From NCBI GenBank assembly GCA_021817025.1, contig JAKAWF010000175.1:1-6983 (forward strand): a stretch of 6,983 nucleotides of DNA. The letters are read 5' to 3'. Numbering within the stretch: position 1 is the first letter of the stretch; every line of letters begins with the position of its first letter. Of the stretch, positions 5,798-6,983 are shown piece by piece. The notes below the pieces were generated by a model that did no database searches, was not told the origin of the DNA, and saw nothing but the letters and a program-made list of their open reading frames with translations. Source of the stretch: a bacterium (GTDB lineage: Bacteria; Chloroflexota; Dormibacteria; UBA8260; Bog-877). A program made the position numbers and the translations under genes.

Positions 5798-6308
5798 GCA
5801 CCGGCGTCATCGGCGCGGGGTCGTAGACACCTCCGTGGTCGTCGGCCTCGAGCGCTTGGAGGTCGGCCAGCTCCCCATTGAGCTTGCCGTCTGCGCGACC
5901 ACCGCGGCCGAGCTCGTGGCCTCGCCCCATGCCGCCGCTGACGCCGCCGAGCGCGGCCGCCGGCAAGATCGGCTCCACGGTGGCGAGGCCGCCTTCGATC
6001 CACCTCCGTTCGATGGCGAGTCGGCTCGAGCGTACGGGCGGATCCACTCAGCAGTCACCGCCTCCGGGGGCAAGGCATGGGGTGCCCGCGCTGTCGATGT
6101 CTTGATCGCGGCCAGCGCCTGCGCCGCCGGGCTTCCGCTGCCCACGCGAGATCCCGAGGGCTTCGGGGATGTCGGCGACCTGGTGGACATCATCGCTGCG
6201 TCAGGCGCCGGACTGTCCTACGCCTCAGTTACCGGCCAGTTCGACGTCCCGGAGCCCCGCTCCTGGTCCTGCCATCGATTCCCGTCGAGCGGGCGGGCGC
6301 CAAGGTGA
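5790..6308 (+). CDS. vapC: PIN-domain (VapC-like) ribonuclease toxin, possibly frameshifted at its N-terminus
   Basis: VapC toxins are Mg-dependent RNases that cut tRNA, rRNA or mRNA when freed from the antitoxin. The PIN fold and acidic residues are visible: Asp13 in VVDTSVVV, Glu41 in TTAAELVASPH, Asp103 in ARAVDVLIAAS and Asp121 in PTRDPEGF. The segment ERGRRQDRLHGGEAAFDPPPF (54-74) and AYGRIHSAV are typical of actinobacterial VapC proteins. Two things are odd. The first nine residues from the GTG at 5790 (MREHRRHRR) are Arg/His-rich instead of the expected hydrophobic beta strand, and no ribosome site precedes them. A GTG at 5794, overlapping the antitoxin stop as GTGA, gives a more normal N-terminus but stops at 5824 unless one base is added near 5817-5820. 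The PIN domain ends near residue 136, leaving a 36-residue unrelated tail. Family is secure; whether the toxin is active is not. Confidence 0.85.
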   Translation: MREHRRHRRGVVDTSVVVGLERLEVGQLPIELAVCATTAAELVASPHAAADAAERGRRQDRLHGGEAAFDPPPFDGESARAYGRIHSAVTASGGKAWGARAVDVLIAASACAAGLPLPTRDPEGFGDVGDLVDIIAASGAGLSYASVTGQFDVPEPRSWSCHRFPSSGRAPR

Positions 6309-6983
6309 CTGAGCTAGCGCTCACTCGCGGTTCGCGCCCCGATCCGGGCGCCCCAGCGACGACGGTGGTCAATGATGCGGTGGTCTTGCCTTGTGACAGT
6401 ACAAGACCATCCTCGAAGGCGGCCGACAACGCGTTTGCCCAGGTAGATGGCCCTGCAGTCTACCTGCGGCCGCTGGGGACGGTGCTGCGGCAGAGGCCGG
6501 GGGAGGCTCCTGTTCACCCGACCGATCCCTTGGTGGCCTCGCTCCCAGTGCAGCGGCGCCTCGCACCTGGCGAGGTGGCCGACCTGGTCGCCGCCTACCG
6601 TCCAGGTGTCCCGGTAGAGGAGTTGGCGGCGTCGTCCCGGGCAAATCGGACGACCGCCCTCGGGCACGTCCGACGCCATGGCGTCCCGAAGCGGGATCAC
6701 CGGGCCCTCCACGGCGAAGAGGTGGGTCGGGACGCCCAGCTCTACGCCGAGGGGCGGTCCGCGGAGTGGGTCGCTGCCGAGCTGCACGTGGCGGTGAGCA
6801 CCGTGCGGCGTGCCCTGAAGGAGGCTGGTGTCACCGTGCGGCCTGGAGGGCGGCAACGGCGAGATGACAGCACGACATCCTCGCCGTTGAACATCACGGA
6901 GCACAAGCCCGACCCGCCCCGGCTACCGGTCGACGCGCACCCACCTCGCTCCCCGGCCGACGCCGCCAGGAAGTACAAGCCCC
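6305..6983 (+). CDS. tandem helix-turn-helix protein, resolvase-associated type (partial, runs off the window)
   Basis: The frame is open from the GTG at 6305 to the end, 226 codons. The part from about residue 80 is recognisable. LPVQRRLAPGEVADLVAAYR leads a first HTH unit (about 86-130, ending HVRRHGVPKR), and a second unit (about 137-180) contains AQLYAEGRSAEWVAAEL and VSTVRRALKEAGVTVRP. Such paired HTH units occur in small proteins beside, or as tails of, actinobacterial serine recombinases. The turn of the first unit (SSRAN) departs from the usual FGVH-like pattern, so that unit may be degenerate. A Pro/Asp-rich segment follows residue 185. The start is doubtful: GTG 6305 overlaps the toxin stop (GTGA), but codons 1-50 have lower third-position GC and cover a low-GC patch with a dyad. 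GTG 6482 is an alternative. No recombinase is visible in this window. Confidence 0.65.
   Translation, partial: MTELALTRGSRPDPGAPATTVVNDAVVLPCDSTRPSSKAADNAFAQVDGPAVYLRPLGTVLRQRPGEAPVHPTDPLVASLPVQRRLAPGEVADLVAAYRPGVPVEELAASSRANRTTALGHVRRHGVPKRDHRALHGEEVGRDAQLYAEGRSAEWVAAELHVAVSTVRRALKEAGVTVRPGGRQRRDDSTTSSPLNITEHKPDPPRLPVDAHPPRSPADAARKYKP
6381..6409. repeat. 8-bp perfect inverted repeat with 13-base spacer, candidate operator or recombination site
   Basis: TGGTCTTG and CAAGACCA are exact reverse complements. A second, offset dyad (CTTGT at 6390-6394 and ACAAG at 6401-6405) is nested in it. It lies in an AT-richer patch (about 6362-6420) between the toxin stop and the recognisable HTH region. 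That base composition suggests a non-coding regulatory stretch even though a frame runs through it. It could be the binding site of the HTH protein or a recombinase site; an arm of this length can also arise by chance. Confidence 0.45.

Noticed and set aside
6309..6355. tRNA-like element (GGTTCGCGCCCC and a small TGAGC/GCTCA hairpin) after the toxin
   Set aside because: No acceptor stem, anticodon arm or consistent cloverleaf can be formed; the T-arm resemblance is superficial.
6314..6904. 196-codon minus-strand open frame opposite the HTH gene
   Set aside because: No motif; the plus strand carries clear HTH repeats over the same region.

Overview
The window is high-GC DNA (roughly 70% G+C by eye) with GTG and TTG starts and tightly overlapping genes. 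This fits an actinobacterium or a GC-rich soil lineage such as Dormibacterota or Chloroflexota. That placement is inference; there is no rRNA, tRNA or species marker here.

Minus strand, 5285 down to 1: six genes in one direction, possibly one transcript. In transcription order they are a multi-membrane GT87-like glycosyltransferase (5285-3903), an ECF sigma factor (3843-3304), its overlapping membrane-anchored partner and probable anti-sigma factor (3307-2243), a membrane protein with a C-terminal DUF4129 domain (2172-1213), a small two-helix membrane protein (1088-579), and the N-terminal 194 residues of a MoxR-family AAA+ ATPase (582 down to the window edge). The sigma/anti-sigma pair shares an ATGA start/stop overlap, and the small membrane protein and MoxR share a GTGA overlap. 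DUF4129 and MoxR proteins are known neighbours in clusters that usually also hold a DUF58 protein and a transglutaminase; those would lie beyond base 1. The reasonable reading is an envelope-associated operon in which an ECF sigma factor with a non-zinc, disulfide-type sensor protein is coupled to a MoxR/DUF4129 chaperone module.

Divergent intergenic region, 5286-5542: no gene. It holds a perfect 6-bp hairpin, a short repeated motif and a dyad directly against the antitoxin start.

Plus strand, 5543 to 6983: an accessory module. A Phd/YefM-type antitoxin (5543-5797) overlaps a PIN-domain (VapC-like) toxin (5790-6308). The toxin has a strange Arg/His-rich N-terminus that looks like a one-base frameshift, and an unusual C-terminal tail. 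An open frame that overlaps the toxin stop (6305 to the window end) encodes a tandem helix-turn-helix protein of the kind often seen beside actinobacterial recombinases. An AT-richer patch with an 8-bp inverted repeat (6381-6409) lies between the toxin and the recognisable HTH part and may be the real regulatory region of that gene.

The points most worth following up are the toxin frameshift, the sigma/anti-sigma to MoxR linkage with an unrecognised six-cysteine ectodomain, and the HTH gene with its nearby dyad.
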